NCBI GenBank assembly: GCA_963701375.1
Contig: CAVOZT010000001.1
Coordinates: 868,001 to 932,000 of the forward strand
Source of the DNA: CAVXTF01 sp963701375
GTDB taxonomy: Bacteria; Actinomycetota; Acidimicrobiia; Acidimicrobiales; CAVXTF01
Length of the DNA stretch: 64,000 bases
Direction of reading: 5' to 3'
Both the position numbers and the translations under genes were made by a program. The notes beneath the pieces are model-generated. The model saw nothing but the letters and a program-made list of their open reading frames with translations, was not told where the DNA came from and ran no database searches. Below, in pieces: positions 52,424-61,569 of this stretch (positions are counted from its first letter, which is position 1; each line of letters starts with the position of its first letter).

Positions 52424-52529
52424 CGACCTTTGCGTCGGCGGCCAGTTGACGTCCGGGATGGCTCAGCGCATGATCCTCGGGAACAGGCCAACGGGCAGGT
52501 GCGGTAGGCACACCAGGAGGACGAACCAC

Positions 52530-53498
52530 ATGAAGGCAGCCGTCTACTACGAGACCGGAGGACCTGAGGTCTTCAGGTACGAGGAGATTCCGGATCCGGT
52601 CGCGTCGGCCGACGGGGTTCTGGTGAAGGTCGAAGTAATCAGCATCGAGGGTGGAGACACCCTGCACAGGTCCGGCGGCGAAATTGGTTCGGTCCCGGCC
52701 GTCGTGGGCTACCAGTGTGCCGGCACCGTGATAGCCGCCGGCGAGCGCGTCTCGGGTCTCGCCCCAGGCGACAGAGTGGTCACCGTCGGACTGGACGGGT
52801 CGCACGCGGAGTTGAGGGCCGTTCCCGAAGCCTTCTGCTGGAAGATCCCAGACGGCCTGTCCACCGAGGAGGCCGCCTGCGTACCCGTCGCATTCGGTAC
52901 CGCTCATGACTGCTTGTTCGAGTTCGGTCACCTGAAGTCCGGGGAGTCGGTGCTGATCCAAGCCGGGGCGAGCGGGGTCGGGATCGCGGCGATCCAACTA
53001 GCCAAGGGAATCGGAGCTCGGGTGCTCGCAACCGCCTCATCTGACGCGAAGCTCGAGCGTTTGCGTGAATTCGGCTTGGACGACGGCATCAATTACGCCG
53101 AGAGTTCGGTCGTCGAGGAGGTTCTCTCCCTCACCGAAGGGCGCGGCGTGAACGTGGTGGTCGAATCCGTCGGAGGCCCGGGATTGGTGAACAGCTTGGA
53201 GTGCCTTGCGTACAAAGGGCGATGCGTCTCTCTCGGGGATGCGGGGAGAGGAGGTCCCGCCCTGGTCGACGTGGCGACTCTGAGGCCGAAGAACCTTACG
53301 CTCTGCGGATATTTCTTGGGCGCAGAGCTCCTGCTCGACCCCACCACCCACGGTGCGATCGCCTCGGTTCTCGACGAGGTCGCTGCAGGACGGCTGCGCG
53401 TGGTGATCGACAGGAGATACGCGCTCGCAGAAGCCGAAGAGGCTCACCGCTTCATAGAGAGCCGGCAAGCTTTCGGTCGGGTCGTTCTGATCCCCTGA
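52530..53498 (+). CDS. Quinone oxidoreductase-like zinc-independent MDR protein
   Basis: 322-residue medium-chain reductase: MKAAVYYETGGPEVFRYEEI, VVGYQCAGTVIAAGERVSGL, SVLIQAGASGVGIAAIQLAK (nucleotide-binding GASGVG) and the C-terminal LAEAEEAHRFIESRQAFGRV. No structural-zinc Cys group. CCAGGAGG precedes ATG 52530. Likely NADPH-dependent reduction of quinones or enones; substrate unknown. Confidence 0.92.
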   Translation: MKAAVYYETGGPEVFRYEEIPDPVASADGVLVKVEVISIEGGDTLHRSGGEIGSVPAVVGYQCAGTVIAAGERVSGLAPGDRVVTVGLDGSHAELRAVPEAFCWKIPDGLSTEEAACVPVAFGTAHDCLFEFGHLKSGESVLIQAGASGVGIAAIQLAKGIGARVLATASSDAKLERLREFGLDDGINYAESSVVEEVLSLTEGRGVNVVVESVGGPGLVNSLECLAYKGRCVSLGDAGRGGPALVDVATLRPKNLTLCGYFLGAELLLDPTTHGAIASVLDEVAAGRLRVVIDRRYALAEAEEAHRFIESRQAFGRVVLIP

Positions 53499-53517
53499 GT
53501 GCGACCGAGCTCGCAGC

Positions 53518-53979
53518 TCAAGCTGCGGGCTGCTCGATCTCGGCCTTGACTCGCTCCAAGGTGGTGCGCATCCCCTCGCGGTTCGTCTTGCCGCGGGCCC
53601 AACCGAGCAAGGCCCAGTAGAGACGGAGCCACGGTCTGTTCGCGAGTTGGAACGACTCGGTTACGTCCGTGCCCTGGCCTGACACCTCGAGCCTGTAGCT
53701 CCATATGTTGAGCGGATCGGCGCTCGGGCCGACTCCGAAGGAGAAGACACGACCCGGCTCGCACTCTCTGACGGTGCACGTGGTCCAGTAGACGGGGCCC
53801 TTGCCGTTGCGCTTGACGTGACCTCGGAACTTTGCTCCGACCGCTGGACCCGTGGCCCCGTCGAGCCACTGCGCTTCGAACGTCTCGGGGCTGTAGCTGC
53901 CGATCCGGGTCACATCGCTCAACAGCTCCCAGATCTGCTGCGCCGGAGCGTCAATGTGAACTGTCACAGAGTCGTGCAT
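53518..53979 (-). CDS. SRPBCC (START/polyketide cyclase-like) family protein
   Basis: 153-residue helix-grip protein from ATG 53979: HDSVTVHIDAPAQQIWELLS and VTRIGSYSPETFEAQWLDGA are the family opening; SFGVGPSADPLNIWSYRLEV and TDVTESFQLAN the beta sheet; a long C-terminal helix closes it. Binds an unknown hydrophobic ligand. Located between an MDR reductase and an enoyl-CoA hydratase. Confidence 0.85.
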   Translation of the reverse strand: MHDSVTVHIDAPAQQIWELLSDVTRIGSYSPETFEAQWLDGATGPAVGAKFRGHVKRNGKGPVYWTTCTVRECEPGRVFSFGVGPSADPLNIWSYRLEVSGQGTDVTESFQLANRPWLRLYWALLGWARGKTNREGMRTTLERVKAEIEQPAA

Positions 53980-54022
53980 GATCGCAACACTATTGGTTGA
54001 TCCCCCGAGCCGCTCTGGTCGG

Positions 54023-54862
54023 TCAACGCGTGTGCGGCTCGGTCCTCTTTCCTGAGGCAAACGACTGCTGTCCTTCGAACAATGACTTTGGGTCGCTGCC
54101 GAGCCTGATCAACACGCGTCCCGCATCGAGAGCCTGTCGTCTCGACAGCTCCTGAGCCATCCATATGGCCCTGACCGTCCCCTGGACCGCGACCGGAGGC
54201 GATTTGGCGATCTCCGTCGCGGCCCATGACGCGGCTTCGCGGAGTCCCTCGATCGGGACGACCTCCGAGACGAGTCCCACCTGATGTGCCCGATTCGCAG
54301 TCATTCGCTCACTCGCACCGAGCAAGGCGAGACGCATTATCTCGCCGAAAGGCATCTTTTGGAGCATGTGGATCGACTCGAAGCATGCGGTCATTCCGTA
54401 CGAGACGTGCGGATCGAAGAACGTGGCGTGATCTGCGGCGATTATGAACTCGACCTCGCCCAGCATGTAGAAAGCTCCGCCGCAGGCCATGCCGTTGACC
54501 GCCGCGATGACGGGCTTCCAAAGATCGTTGGTCTTGGGCCCGATGTTGTCGCCGGGGTCGTCGAAGTGCCACGGGCTCGAAGAAGCATGGCCGACTCCTG
54601 TCGTGCTGGCGGCGCGGACATCGTCCTCGCTCTCCCAGTTCCCCATGGACTCGTTGCGGTCGATACCGACACAGAACGCCTTCTCCCCGGCCCCGGTGAG
54701 AACTACGCACCTGACGTCGTCGTTGTTGCGCAAGCTCCGCCAAACATCCTTGAGCTCTTTCTGCATTTGAAAGTTGAAGGCGTTGTAGACCTCAGGACGG
54801 TTGAGCGTGACCCACGCAACGCCGTCGGTCTCCTCGTACAAGATGGCTTCGTAATCGGACAC
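54023..54862 (-). CDS. Enoyl-CoA hydratase/isomerase family protein
   Basis: 279-residue crotonase-fold protein. GVAWVTLNRPEVYNAFNFQM, VVLTGAGEKAFCVGIDRNES and AAVNGMACGGAFYMLGEVEF give the two oxyanion-hole elements; FFDPHVSYGMTACFESIHML occupies the catalytic region, where the hydratase Glu pair is not evident, so the reaction may not be hydration. Divergent from the following hydrolase with a 44-base gap. Confidence 0.9.
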   Translation of the reverse strand: MSDYEAILYEETDGVAWVTLNRPEVYNAFNFQMQKELKDVWRSLRNNDDVRCVVLTGAGEKAFCVGIDRNESMGNWESEDDVRAASTTGVGHASSSPWHFDDPGDNIGPKTNDLWKPVIAAVNGMACGGAFYMLGEVEFIIAADHATFFDPHVSYGMTACFESIHMLQKMPFGEIMRLALLGASERMTANRAHQVGLVSEVVPIEGLREAASWAATEIAKSPPVAVQGTVRAIWMAQELSRRQALDAGRVLIRLGSDPKSLFEGQQSFASGKRTEPHTR

Positions 54863-54906
54863 GGTGCGATGTTATCGTGCGTGATCTCCTTTAGATCCTG
54901 GGTCAG

Positions 54907-56249
54907 ATGCTGAGTTTGCTCACCGAAGGAAAGTCGTTCGTCGCAGGTACGACATTCGACCTCGCCTCCGTGGGGTACAAGAAGGCCGAGTACGCGTTGG
55001 CAGGCAGTGCTAGGGCTTACTCCGCTGAGCGGGGCGGTTTGAGGCCTGTCGAGGAAGCCGAATTCGTCACCAGGATCCTCGTTTACCGGCCGATCGCCGA
55101 CTCGGATTTCAACGGGACCGTGTGGGTCGAGTGGCTCAATGTGAGTGGAGGACTCGACGCCGCACCGGGGTGGATCTTCACGCACACCGAGCTGACCCGC
55201 AGCGGTGCCGCATGGGTCGGTGTGTCGGCTCAGCAGACAGGTGTAGTGGGCGGGACGAGTCTGCTCGGTATGCAGAGCGCAGGACTTGTCGGTTTCGACC
55301 CGGACCGCTACGGAGGGCTACGTCATCCGGGCGACCGGTTCTCTTACGACATCTACTCGGCTGCGAGCTCCGCTGTCCGCCAGGGGAGCGAGACCATCCT
55401 CGACGGTCTGGAGATCGTGCGCGTCATCGCGATGGGTGATTCGCAGTCGGCATTTCGGCTGACTACGTACGTCAACGATTTCGACCCCCTTACACGGGTT
55501 CACGACGGGTTTCTCGTACATGCCAGGGGAGGAGGTGCAGCTCCTCTGGATGACCAGGCAGATCCGGGGGTTGCGGTGAGTGGCGAACCTGTTTCGTTCC
55601 ACCCTGAACTCCGGGTTCCCGTGCTGTGCGTGGAAGCAGAGACCGACCTCATCAACCTCGGCTACCTCGCCGCTCGCCAGCCGGATACCGAGATGCTCAC
55701 CACGTGGGAGATGGCGGGCACGTCGCATGCGGACGTGTACACGTTGGTCGCGGGCTCGATCGACAACGGGCACCTGCCGGTCGATGAGCTCGCGAAGGCG
55801 TGGACTCCCGTCTCGGAGTTCTTCGGCATGCGTCTCGATCGACTTGTCAATTCGGGTCCGCAGCATTACGTCAGGAATGCATCGGTGTCGCATCTCGACG
55901 GTTGGGTACGCGGAGGATCGCGCCCGCCTTCTTCGGACCGGCTCAAGGTGAGTGACGGCGCGTTCGTCGTGGACGAACAAGGGAACGCCTTGGGGGAATC
56001 CGAACACCGCACGTAGACGTCCCGAAGAGCGTGCTCTCCGGACTTGGCAACGGCGGCCACCCGATCGCGTATTTGTGCGGTTGCACGGTTCCGTTCGACT
56101 CCGACCGGCTCGGGACGCTGTACGCGTCGGGCCGGGAATACCTGGAGCGCTTCGAAGCCGCTACCGATGATGCGGTCGAGGCCGGCTTCGTCCTTCCCGC
56201 CGACGCCGAAGAGGTCAAGGCAGTTGCCGAGGCCAACTCACCTCTTTGA
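54907..56249 (+). CDS. Alpha/beta-hydrolase-domain protein (PF20091-like, frameshifted at a G run)
   Basis: Large hydrolase-like protein. VWVEWLNVSGGLDAAPGWIF, WVGVSAQQTGVVGG, VIAMGDSQSAFRLTTYVNDF (nucleophile elbow G-D-S-Q-S) and CVEAETDLINLGYLAARQ match the family. The first frame stops at 56016 after GNALG; a missing G in GGGGG (55992-55996) explains it, because the next frame continues GIRTPHVDVPKSVLSGLGNG and FDSDRLGTLYASGREYLERF to 56249. Corrected length 447. Substrate unknown. Confidence 0.82.
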
Positions 56250-56278
56250 GTCCGTTCTCTCGATCGTGTACGGCTCTC

Positions 56279-56521
56279 TCAGATCGTGTACGGCCCGGGC
56301 ACCAGCAGGTCGTGGGCGACCGGGGTCTTGCCCGTCGCGACCGCCTCGAGGGCGATGACAGCACCCTCCAGCCTGGCGACGACGTCCGCGGGGGCGCATA
56401 CCTCGCGGGCTCTCACGACCTCGAGCAGACGACGGAGCGCCTTCGCCGCGTCAGCCAGCTCAGGTCGTGACAGCTGTCTTTGAGCAACCAACGACTCTTC
56501 CTCCACCTGCTGCTGCAGCAA
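56279..56521 (-). CDS. Small helical hypothetical protein
   Basis: 80 residues, mostly helical: VEEESLVAQRQLSRPELADA and KALRRLLEVVRAREVCAPAD. Amphipathic helices and the absence of a similarly convincing reading on the other strand favour a real gene. TTG 56521 or the internal GTG at VEEESLV may start it. Function unknown. Confidence 0.5.
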   Translation of the reverse strand: MLQQQVEEESLVAQRQLSRPELADAAKALRRLLEVVRAREVCAPADVVARLEGAVIALEAVATGKTPVAHDLLVPGPYTI

Positions 56522-56867
56522 TTCCGCCGGACCGTGCCACGGGCGCTGCGGACCGCGAGCACCGGCGGAGTGCTCAAGCGGTCCGACGCCCGGGGTTCCC
56601 CCTGCTCCCTACCGTAGGCACGATGACCGTCCGTGGGCCAACCGGTTTCGTCAATATCACTCTTCGTAGTCGCTTCGTCGCAATGACGGAGCTCCCGCCG
56701 GTTCCGCGGACTCGGTCAAGGAAATCAAGTGGTTCGAGCCGGGCGCTCAATAAGCAAACAAATAACGTCGTTCCTATTGATGTCGCCTCGCACGTAGACG
56801 AAAGCTGCCATGCAGGCAAGGCCAGGCACAGGCCCAGGCTCGAGCCACTTACCAGGGACCGGCAACG
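56522..56867. other. Intergenic stretch
   Basis: About 346 bases. Open frames here are biased in composition and do not resemble proteins I know. It must contain the promoters of the flanking small genes, but I see no clear element. Confidence 0.45.
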
Positions 56868-57161
56868 GTGGACAACTATTACAAGAGTGCATCTCCCCAA
56901 GAGCTGCGGTACCGCGACGTCCTGTGCGCCATCAGCGCGCTCGGCTCCGAGGCGAAGGAGCTCGCCGACGAGCTCGACCATGCGGTATGGCAGGTCGTCA
57001 ACCGCGCAGTTGACGCTGCGGTAATGGAGCACGATCGACAGATCCTGACGAAAATCGCAGGCAAACGTTCTCCTCCTGTCGGTCGCTCTGAAACGGTCGA
57101 TCGTTATGAGTCGGACAGGCGACGTATCGATCAACCGGGGGAGAACGCCGGAGACCTTTAG
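56868..57161 (+). CDS. Hypothetical helical protein
   Basis: 97 residues from GTG 56868: MDNYYKSASPQELRYRDVLC and AISALGSEAKELADELDHAV are well-formed amphipathic helices, followed by a charged, disordered tail. AGGGA lies 10 bases upstream. No family recognised. Confidence 0.5.
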   Translation: MDNYYKSASPQELRYRDVLCAISALGSEAKELADELDHAVWQVVNRAVDAAVMEHDRQILTKIAGKRSPPVGRSETVDRYESDRRRIDQPGENAGDL

Positions 57162-57509
57162 CGCCCGTTGACGAAAGTCGGCAGGACTGAATAGTCAATC
57201 GCACCTCTCGAGCACCACCTCCAAATCCGCCTGCATCAATCATCAAATCTGACGATTGCTGGCGCACCCGGGACGGTGTGATGATGCCAGTGCGTCTAGA
57301 CGGCGCCGCAGCTTGCTGCGCCTTGGGGGTGCGGATGACTGACGGATTGCCGTCTATTGGAACCAGGCGCATGAAACGGCCGGATGACCCTCTTGTTCAG
57401 CTATCGGTGATGCCGCGATGCTCTGGTATACGGAGACATGGCGACGTCGCGAAACACTGAACTTCCAGGGCTGTCCCGCCACTTCGACCACTACAAGAGG
57501 AGGAAATGA
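57162..57509. other. Intergenic stretch
   Basis: About 348 bases before the secreted beta-protein gene. AGAGGAGG is its ribosome-binding site. No gene or strong hairpin seen. Confidence 0.5.
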
Positions 57510-58253
57510 ATGAAACATTGGATGACGCGGCTCGCTACCCTCGGTGCGGCAGTCGCTGTGATCGGTCTGTGGATGCCAATCTCGTCCACGAATGCCGCAG
57601 CTGGTGGAGCGCGATTTGGTGGCGTGCATTTTGTCAAGTTCAACGGCACCAGCACGGGACAGGCCGGGTACTTTCAATTGACGCCCCCTGCGACGTCAAA
57701 GGCAAAGGGCACGTTCACGGTCCCGACCGTCACAGGTTGCACCGCGACCGAAGCCGCAGTCGGATTCGGGACTTTCATCTTCACAGGCTCGGGTTCGACC
57801 GCAACTGTGTCCGGAGCGGCTGTCCTTCTCGGATGTGTGAGCAGTACCCCTGTTTATGAGGGCGTGACCATTGTGAACGGTGTCGAGACACCCACCTCGT
57901 TCACACCTGCGCCCGGGGACGTCATCGCGGCGAAGACGAAGGTGACTGCGACCACGGTCGCGGTGAAACTGAAGGACGTCACGCAGGCCATGACCGCCAC
58001 CGGCAGTTCCACCTCCGGTGCGACGCCCGCTGCGATCCTGGCCGGGGTCGACACCCTGGTGGGGACGGGAGGCACTCTTCCTGTGCCTAACTTCGGCATT
58101 GTTCACTTCACCGCAGGGAAGATCGACGGCGTGACGGTTGGCGCTTCCGGCGCGACGGCTTTCGACTTGAACTCCACGGGCTCGCAGATCCAGATCAAGA
58201 CGAGCGCTCTCACGGGTGGCAACGCCTGGTCTGAGAAGTTCATCCACGCCTGA
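57510..58253 (+). CDS. Secreted beta-rich protein resembling the G1 (eqolisin) fold
   Basis: 247 residues. Signal peptide LATLGAAVAVIGLWMPISST ends near NAAAGG. The mature part has GTFTVPTVTGCTATEAAVGF, GAAVLLGCVSSTPVYEGVTI, APGDVIAAKTKVTATTVAVK and IVHFTAGKIDG, an order similar to the beta-sandwich of glutamic peptidases (WxVPxV, the strand with Glu, PGD). The Glu-bearing strand (VYEG) is visible, but Gly replaces the position where I expect the catalytic Gln. Perhaps a non-catalytic relative. AGAGGAGG precedes ATG 57510. Confidence 0.55.
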   Translation: MKHWMTRLATLGAAVAVIGLWMPISSTNAAAGGARFGGVHFVKFNGTSTGQAGYFQLTPPATSKAKGTFTVPTVTGCTATEAAVGFGTFIFTGSGSTATVSGAAVLLGCVSSTPVYEGVTIVNGVETPTSFTPAPGDVIAAKTKVTATTVAVKLKDVTQAMTATGSSTSGATPAAILAGVDTLVGTGGTLPVPNFGIVHFTAGKIDGVTVGASGATAFDLNSTGSQIQIKTSALTGGNAWSEKFIHA

Positions 58254-58274
58254 TAACTAAGCGAAGAGACCTCA

Positions 58275-58295
58275 CTGCTGCCTGACAGGCAGCAG
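58275..58295 (+). repeat. Perfect 9-bp inverted repeat after the secreted-protein gene
   Basis: CTGCTGCCT-GAC-AGGCAGCAG, 22 bases after the stop. No T-run follows, so it may be a 3' stabilising hairpin with the terminator that lies just downstream. Confidence 0.7.
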
Positions 58296-58311
58296 GTGCG
58301 TCAACTAACGA

Positions 58312-58350
58312 TGGCGGTGCCGCCCTTCTCGGCGGCACCGCCATTTTCTT
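58312..58350 (+). terminator. Strong intrinsic terminator
   Basis: TGGCGGTGCCGCC-CTTCTC-GGCGGCACCGCCA, a perfect 13-bp stem, followed by TTTTCTT. It ends the transcript of the secreted-protein gene before the Nramp-like gene. Confidence 0.93.
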
Positions 58351-58463
58351 ACCGATCTTGAGAACGTGATTGTCAGGTTAAGAGCCTGTTTCAAGTGAAG
58401 AACGCCGGGTAGACGCGAGACAGGAAGCACTGAAGCGCAAATGACTTCCTGTGATCGGACGCA

Positions 58464-59858
58464 ATGGCGATCAAACCTGACGAAGAGAACAGATCGGAAT
58501 TTCGCGAACAGGTCGTTGAACCAGAGAGACCCCGGACCTCTGAGTTCGACCTCACGAAGAAAACTGCGGGACCCGTCTGGAGTCAGTACCTGCGGGCGTT
58601 GGGACCGGGTCTGGTTACAGGAGCGTCGGACGACGATCCCTCTGGAATCGCAACCTACTCCCAGGCCGGCGCCCAATACGGCCTGTCATTCCTGTGGGCC
58701 GCCCTTTTGACTCTCCCGTTAATGGCGGCGGTTCAAGAGATTTGTGACCGGACCGCTTTAGCGACCGGCACCGGCCTAGGCGAGCTGGCCGTGAGACGAT
58801 TCGGCCGGGCAGGACGGTCAATTCTCGCGGTGCTCCTGGTGGCGCTCATCGTCGCCAACGGTCTTAACATCGCGGCCGATCTTGTTGCCATCGGTTCGGG
58901 AATGCAGCTCCTGCACGCCGGACCGACTTGGATCTGGGCGCTCATCTCGGGCTCTGTAATCACCATGCTCTTGGTGCTCGGTTCTTTCGCCCGAATTTCG
59001 TTCGTCTTCAAAGTGCTGTGTGCCGCACTCCTGTCTTATTTCGTCGTTGCGGTGCTCGTCACCCATCAGTGGGCCAGTGTGTTGAGCCACACGTTCAGTC
59101 CCCATATCGAGCTGAACAGGACCTACCTTGCGTTGCTCGTCGCGGTGCTCGGTACAACCATTTCGCCGTACCTGTTCTTCTGGCAGAGCGCCCACCGTCT
59201 GGAAGAGATGCGCGATGAGCCGGAAGGAGGCGCTAAGGCACAACCACTAGAGCAACAAAGCCCTAAGCGCGCGAGGCGCAAGCAGGCCACCAGCCGACTC
59301 GACGTGTTCTGCGGAATGACCTTCTCCAACCTGGTCATGTTCGCCATCATCGTGGCGACAGCCGAGACCCTCAACTCCCACAACAAGACGAACATCCAAA
59401 GCGCAGCTCAGGCAGCTCAGGCGCTCACACCCTTTGCCGGCCATTTCGCCGGGGCCATCTTTGCGCTCGGCTTCATCGGAAGCGGGCTCTTGGCGATTCC
59501 TGTGCTCGCCGGCGCCGGTTCGGTCGGCATGGCCGGACTCCTCGGGAAACATTGGGGGTTCTCGCGAACCGTCCGCAATGCCCCAGTCTTCTACGGCCTG
59601 GTTGCCCTGGGCACGCTCGGAGGCACGGCGCTGAGCCTGCTACAAGTAAACCCGATCAAGTTGCTCGTATTCGTGGCTGTGATCAACGGCGTTGCCGCGG
59701 CTCCATTTCTCTTTGTGGTCATGCGAGTTTCCGGCAATCGGCGCATCATGGGGGACTACGTGAATGGCAAGGCCGCCAAGATTCTCGGGTGGTCCACTGC
59801 GACGCTCATGGCCGTCGCAGCTATCGCCATGTTCGCAACTGGAGGAGTCGGTCTTTGA
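58464..59858 (+). CDS. Nramp-family divalent metal transporter-like protein
   Basis: 464 residues, about 11 hydrophobic helices. ALGPGLVTGASDDDPSGIAT in TM1 carries DPSG where classical Nramp proteins have DPGN, as in Nramp-related transporters; the TM6 segment (SNLVMFAIIVATAETLN) lacks the usual A-M-x-M-P-H set. The substrate may therefore be Mg2+ or another ion and not Mn2+/Fe2+. GTLGGTALSLLQVNPIKLLV is the conserved C-terminal part. Overlaps the next gene by four bases (TTGA). Confidence 0.87.
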   Translation: MAIKPDEENRSEFREQVVEPERPRTSEFDLTKKTAGPVWSQYLRALGPGLVTGASDDDPSGIATYSQAGAQYGLSFLWAALLTLPLMAAVQEICDRTALATGTGLGELAVRRFGRAGRSILAVLLVALIVANGLNIAADLVAIGSGMQLLHAGPTWIWALISGSVITMLLVLGSFARISFVFKVLCAALLSYFVVAVLVTHQWASVLSHTFSPHIELNRTYLALLVAVLGTTISPYLFFWQSAHRLEEMRDEPEGGAKAQPLEQQSPKRARRKQATSRLDVFCGMTFSNLVMFAIIVATAETLNSHNKTNIQSAAQAAQALTPFAGHFAGAIFALGFIGSGLLAIPVLAGAGSVGMAGLLGKHWGFSRTVRNAPVFYGLVALGTLGGTALSLLQVNPIKLLVFVAVINGVAAAPFLFVVMRVSGNRRIMGDYVNGKAAKILGWSTATLMAVAAIAMFATGGVGL

Positions 59859-60517
59859 CCAACACAGCTTCTATCCCCGATCGCATTCAGAACACGTCTT
59901 CGGGCGTTCGCGTTGCTGCTTCAGCGTCAATCGGCACTATTGCCGGTGTGATCGCGTCCCTTGTCACGTTCTGGCAAGCGGCGATTCTCTGGGGTTGGGA
60001 CGCCGGAGTCGTGTGCCTATTGTCATGGGTCTGGCTTGCGATCTCGAAGCTGAGCATTCCCGAAACCAAATCTCATGCGGGTCGCGAAGACCCCAGTACG
60101 CCCATGGCCGAACTTCTTGTGCTCGTCGCCGGCGTGGCCCTGCTGGCCGCTGTCGGGCTCGTTCTCATCAGGGCAGCCCACGCGATGGGGGGAACAAAGG
60201 CCTACCTGATCGCACTCGGGGTACTGAGCGTGGCGCTGTCGTGGAGCATGATCCATACGGTATTCACCTTGCGGTACGCCCGCAGCTACTACTCCAGGCC
60301 TCAGGGGGGCGTCGATTTCAATGAGAGCGACCTGCCTACGTATCTGGATTTCGCCTACCTGGCGTTGACCGTCGGCATGACATTTCAGGTCTCTGACACG
60401 AACCTGACGTCCAAGGCAATAAGGCGAATTGCCCTATCTCATGCAGCGCTTTCGTACTTGTTCGGCGCGGTCATGGTTGCTCTCGTCATCAATGTCGTGT
60501 CCAGTCTCCTTCAGTGA
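59855..60517 (+). CDS. DUF1345 family membrane protein
   Basis: 220 residues from TTG 59855, with GGAGGAG seven bases upstream. Five hydrophobic segments and the conserved blocks GVLSVALSWSMIHTVFTLRY and DFAYLALTVGMTFQVSDTNL define the family. Function unknown; translational coupling suggests work with the Nramp-like protein. Confidence 0.87.
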   Translation: MTNTASIPDRIQNTSSGVRVAASASIGTIAGVIASLVTFWQAAILWGWDAGVVCLLSWVWLAISKLSIPETKSHAGREDPSTPMAELLVLVAGVALLAAVGLVLIRAAHAMGGTKAYLIALGVLSVALSWSMIHTVFTLRYARSYYSRPQGGVDFNESDLPTYLDFAYLALTVGMTFQVSDTNLTSKAIRRIALSHAALSYLFGAVMVALVINVVSSLLQ

Positions 60518-60568
60518 CGACGTATGAGAGGCAAACGAATATCGCCATGGCCTTGGTTCTGAGTTCAA

Positions 60569-60593
60569 GTGTCACCGCGCGATCTCGGGGTAT
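60569..60593 (+). promoter_or_regulatory. Possible SigB/SigF-type promoter
   Basis: GTGT at 60569-60572 and GGGTAT at 60588-60593 are 15 bases apart, resembling the GTTT-N(13-15)-GGGTAT pattern of general-stress sigma factors, 10 bases before an anti-sigma-type kinase gene, a common target of such promoters. The -35 half is imperfect. Confidence 0.3.
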
Positions 60594-60602
60594 ACGCGAA
60601 GG

Positions 60603-60974
60603 GTGACAGAGACCAAGCGGGTCTTTCTCCCGGATGTTGACGAGGTCAGGATGGCTCGCCTTTACGCTTGGGAGACGGTAAGTGGTTGGGGACAAGCTCC
60701 TGACGACGCTGTCCTGGTCGTCGGCGAGCTGGCGGCCAACGCGGTCCGCCACGCTCGAAGCGAATTCACCGTGGCACTCAGTCGAACCCGTGACGCCGTG
60801 CTCATCGAGGTCGCGGATCCTGTTTCAGATCCCCCGGTCTTCGTCCCTCGTCCTGCTAATGCAATTGCCGGCAGGGGTCTTCTGATAGTCGACCGCTTGT
60901 CTCGATCGTGGGGCACACGCCCGTTGGACGATGGAGGCAAAGCGGTATGGGCCGAGATCGAGTACCCCCGCTGA
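60603..60974 (+). CDS. RsbW-like anti-sigma factor / HATPase_c domain protein
   Basis: 123-residue GHKL ATPase: VLVVGELAANAVRHARSEFT carries the N-box Asn, VLIEVADPVSDPPVF the G1-type Asp, and AGRGLLIVDRLSRSWG the Gly loop. These proteins bind and phosphorylate anti-anti-sigma factors or hold sigma factors. GTG 60603. No cognate sigma or anti-anti-sigma gene is adjacent. Confidence 0.88.
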   Translation: MTETKRVFLPDVDEVRMARLYAWETVSGWGQAPDDAVLVVGELAANAVRHARSEFTVALSRTRDAVLIEVADPVSDPPVFVPRPANAIAGRGLLIVDRLSRSWGTRPLDDGGKAVWAEIEYPR

Positions 60975-61087
60975 TGAATCGGTCTGCGGTAGCGACGCTC
61001 GCAATCTCGTAAGGTGACGGACCCGAAACCCAGTTGGTCCACCGTCCCGGCCCCGACGAGACTGGCAAATTGAGAGTCAGGAACGCC

Positions 61088-61423
61088 GTGGTTAATGACG
61101 AACCTAAGTGGCATGTCGTCGACCGCGATTCTCCAGCGGTTGAGAGGGCCAACTCGTTCGCTCGGGCGTTGGTAACCGCGAGGATGGACGGAGACCTCGC
61201 CGACTACATGGACTTGCTCGCTGACTTAAAGCGCGAGTTGAACGTCGCGGGAACAGTCTCGGAGGACGATGTCGGATACGTGCTCGGCATCGTCGGGTCG
61301 CTCGCTCTGATCTCATCTGTGGTGGTCCGCTCTGTTGAACGATCGGGTATGACGACAGCGAACGGTCAATCGCTGCTCGCGGATTTGTTCGATCACCTGG
61401 CGAATGCCGGAGTCCGGCTCTGA
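61088..61423 (+). CDS. Hypothetical helical protein
   Basis: 111 residues from GTG 61088: NDEPKWHVVDRDSPAVERAN, ARALVTARMDGDLADYMDLL and GIVGSLALISSVVVRSVERS. All-helical, no membrane segment or family I recognise. GTG 61034 is an alternative start. It is the last chromosomal gene before the island. Confidence 0.6.
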   Translation: MVNDEPKWHVVDRDSPAVERANSFARALVTARMDGDLADYMDLLADLKRELNVAGTVSEDDVGYVLGIVGSLALISSVVVRSVERSGMTTANGQSLLADLFDHLANAGVRL

Positions 61424-61475
61424 GCCGAGCCCTCGAGGCGTTGTGACCTTAGGTGCCTGACCGGGGTGAACGAAC

Positions 61476-61523
61476 GAGCGGGCGACGGGGATCGAACCCG
61501 CATAACCAGCTTGGAAGGCTGGG
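61476..61523 (+). repeat. Distal attachment site (48 bp)
   Basis: Identical to 63654-63701: starts GAGCGGGCGACGGGGATCGA and ends GCTTGGAAGGCTGGG. On the minus strand it is the 3' half of tRNA-Gly(TCC) including the anticodon arm, but the 5' half is absent, so it is not a functional tRNA. Confidence 0.92.
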
Positions 61524-61569
61524 CGAGCACGATGCGATGACCAGGACAGTTCCACGTACCCCCAGGTAA

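Noticed and set aside
61476..61560. A second tRNA-Gly gene
   Set aside because: Only the 3' half (anticodon and T arms) is present; the 5' half is unrelated, so it is an att site.
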